Assembly: GCA_964556655.1 (NCBI GenBank)
Contig: CAZKWY010000002.1
Coordinates: forward strand, 1-56,460
Direction: 5' to 3'
DNA length: 56,460 nucleotides
Source: CAZKWY01 sp964556655
GTDB lineage: Bacteria; Patescibacteriota; Minisyncoccia; Portnoybacterales; UBA2143
Shown: one piece after another, positions 56,426 through 56,460 of the stretch
Layout: each line of letters opens with the position of its first letter
Numbering within the stretch: the stretch's first letter is position 1
Notes under the pieces: model-generated
What the model was told of the DNA's origin: nothing
The model's input: the letters and a program-made list of their open reading frames with translations, nothing else
Database searches by the model: none
Position numbers and translations under genes: made by a program

Positions 56426-56459
56426 GTTGTTAACACTTTTAGGATAAAGTATTAACAAC
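56426..56459. promoter_or_regulatory. Long inverted repeat upstream of the P-type ATPase, candidate operator
   Basis: Arms 56426-56439 (GTTGTTAACACTTT) and 56446-56459 (AAAGTATTAACAAC) pair at 13 of 14 positions around a 6-nt loop. The inner edge is 26 nt from the ATG, in the -35/upstream region, so a regulator bound here could control the pump. Confidence 0.5.
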
Positions 56460-56460
56460 A

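Overview
The window looks like a chromosomal segment of a small-genome bacterium of the Candidate Phyla Radiation (Patescibacteria), most likely a Parcubacteria-type lineage. This is inferred from the gene set and style, not from a marker-gene tree: tightly packed AT-rich genes, almost no Shine-Dalgarno sequences, many short membrane proteins, DUF4012/DUF3352/DUF2207-type surface proteins, an AddB/Cas4-like iron-sulfur nuclease, and a complete L9 gene (often absent from Microgenomates). TGA is used as an ordinary stop, which argues against the recoded Gracilibacteria/Absconditabacteria. No stretch longer than 300 bases lacks a gene or gene remnant; the loosest parts are 859-1087 and 1383-1598, where I see AT-rich or oddly GC-rich sequence without a recognisable element.

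Layout. 1-2417: the 5' part of a transglutaminase-like gene cut by the window edge, a 55-codon orphan gene with its own promoter, strong ribosome site and terminator, and a broken GIY-YIG nuclease gene. 2575-7461: sugar-nucleotide epimerase, membrane proteins, a DUF3352-type protein and a DUF2207 gene that has lost its middle. 7522-17089 (+): dnaG, rpoD, then surface polysaccharide genes (O-antigen ligase, two GT2 transferases, an LCP ligase), a CtpA-type protease, acylphosphatase and rplI. 17132-28228 (-): rpmA, then a long, nearly gapless minus-strand run of dacA, mraY, ftsW, murG, gltX, an EnvC-like coiled-coil/C39 peptidase, a CofE-like protein, a small secreted protein, a Xer recombinase and the nuclease. 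A tRNA-Lys lies just upstream. 28497-37078: dnaJ and a second polysaccharide cluster (two GT4, DUF4012, radical SAM, divergent O-antigen ligase). 37174-41442 (-): an unusual accessory block of exported proteins (LysM, possible beta-barrel, lipoprotein) with strong AGGAGG ribosome sites. 41552-45285 (-): a Wzz-like protein and the grpE-hsp20-dnaK stress operon. 45491-49846 (+): corA, cysS, dnaB, recR. 49978-56400 (-): rplU, a membrane-anchored single-domain Clp ATPase, rmuC, a cation/Ca2+ exchanger and a P-type ATPase.

How the parts fit. Most of the window serves the cell envelope: peptidoglycan precursor synthesis and trimming, sugar-polymer assembly and attachment, and exported proteases. 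The rest is core replication, transcription and translation plus protein folding.

The most distinctive signal is in the non-coding DNA. Seven core-type genes have a -10 box placed 7-8 nt before the ATG (an eighth, rmuC, 6 nt), which predicts leaderless mRNAs. The accessory block and the 55-codon gene instead have textbook AGGAGG sites 5-6 nt before the start. An 11-bp near-palindrome (AGGACWGTCCT) recurs in intergenic DNA at 28.3, 37.1 and 37.8 kb and doubles as terminator or promoter spacer.
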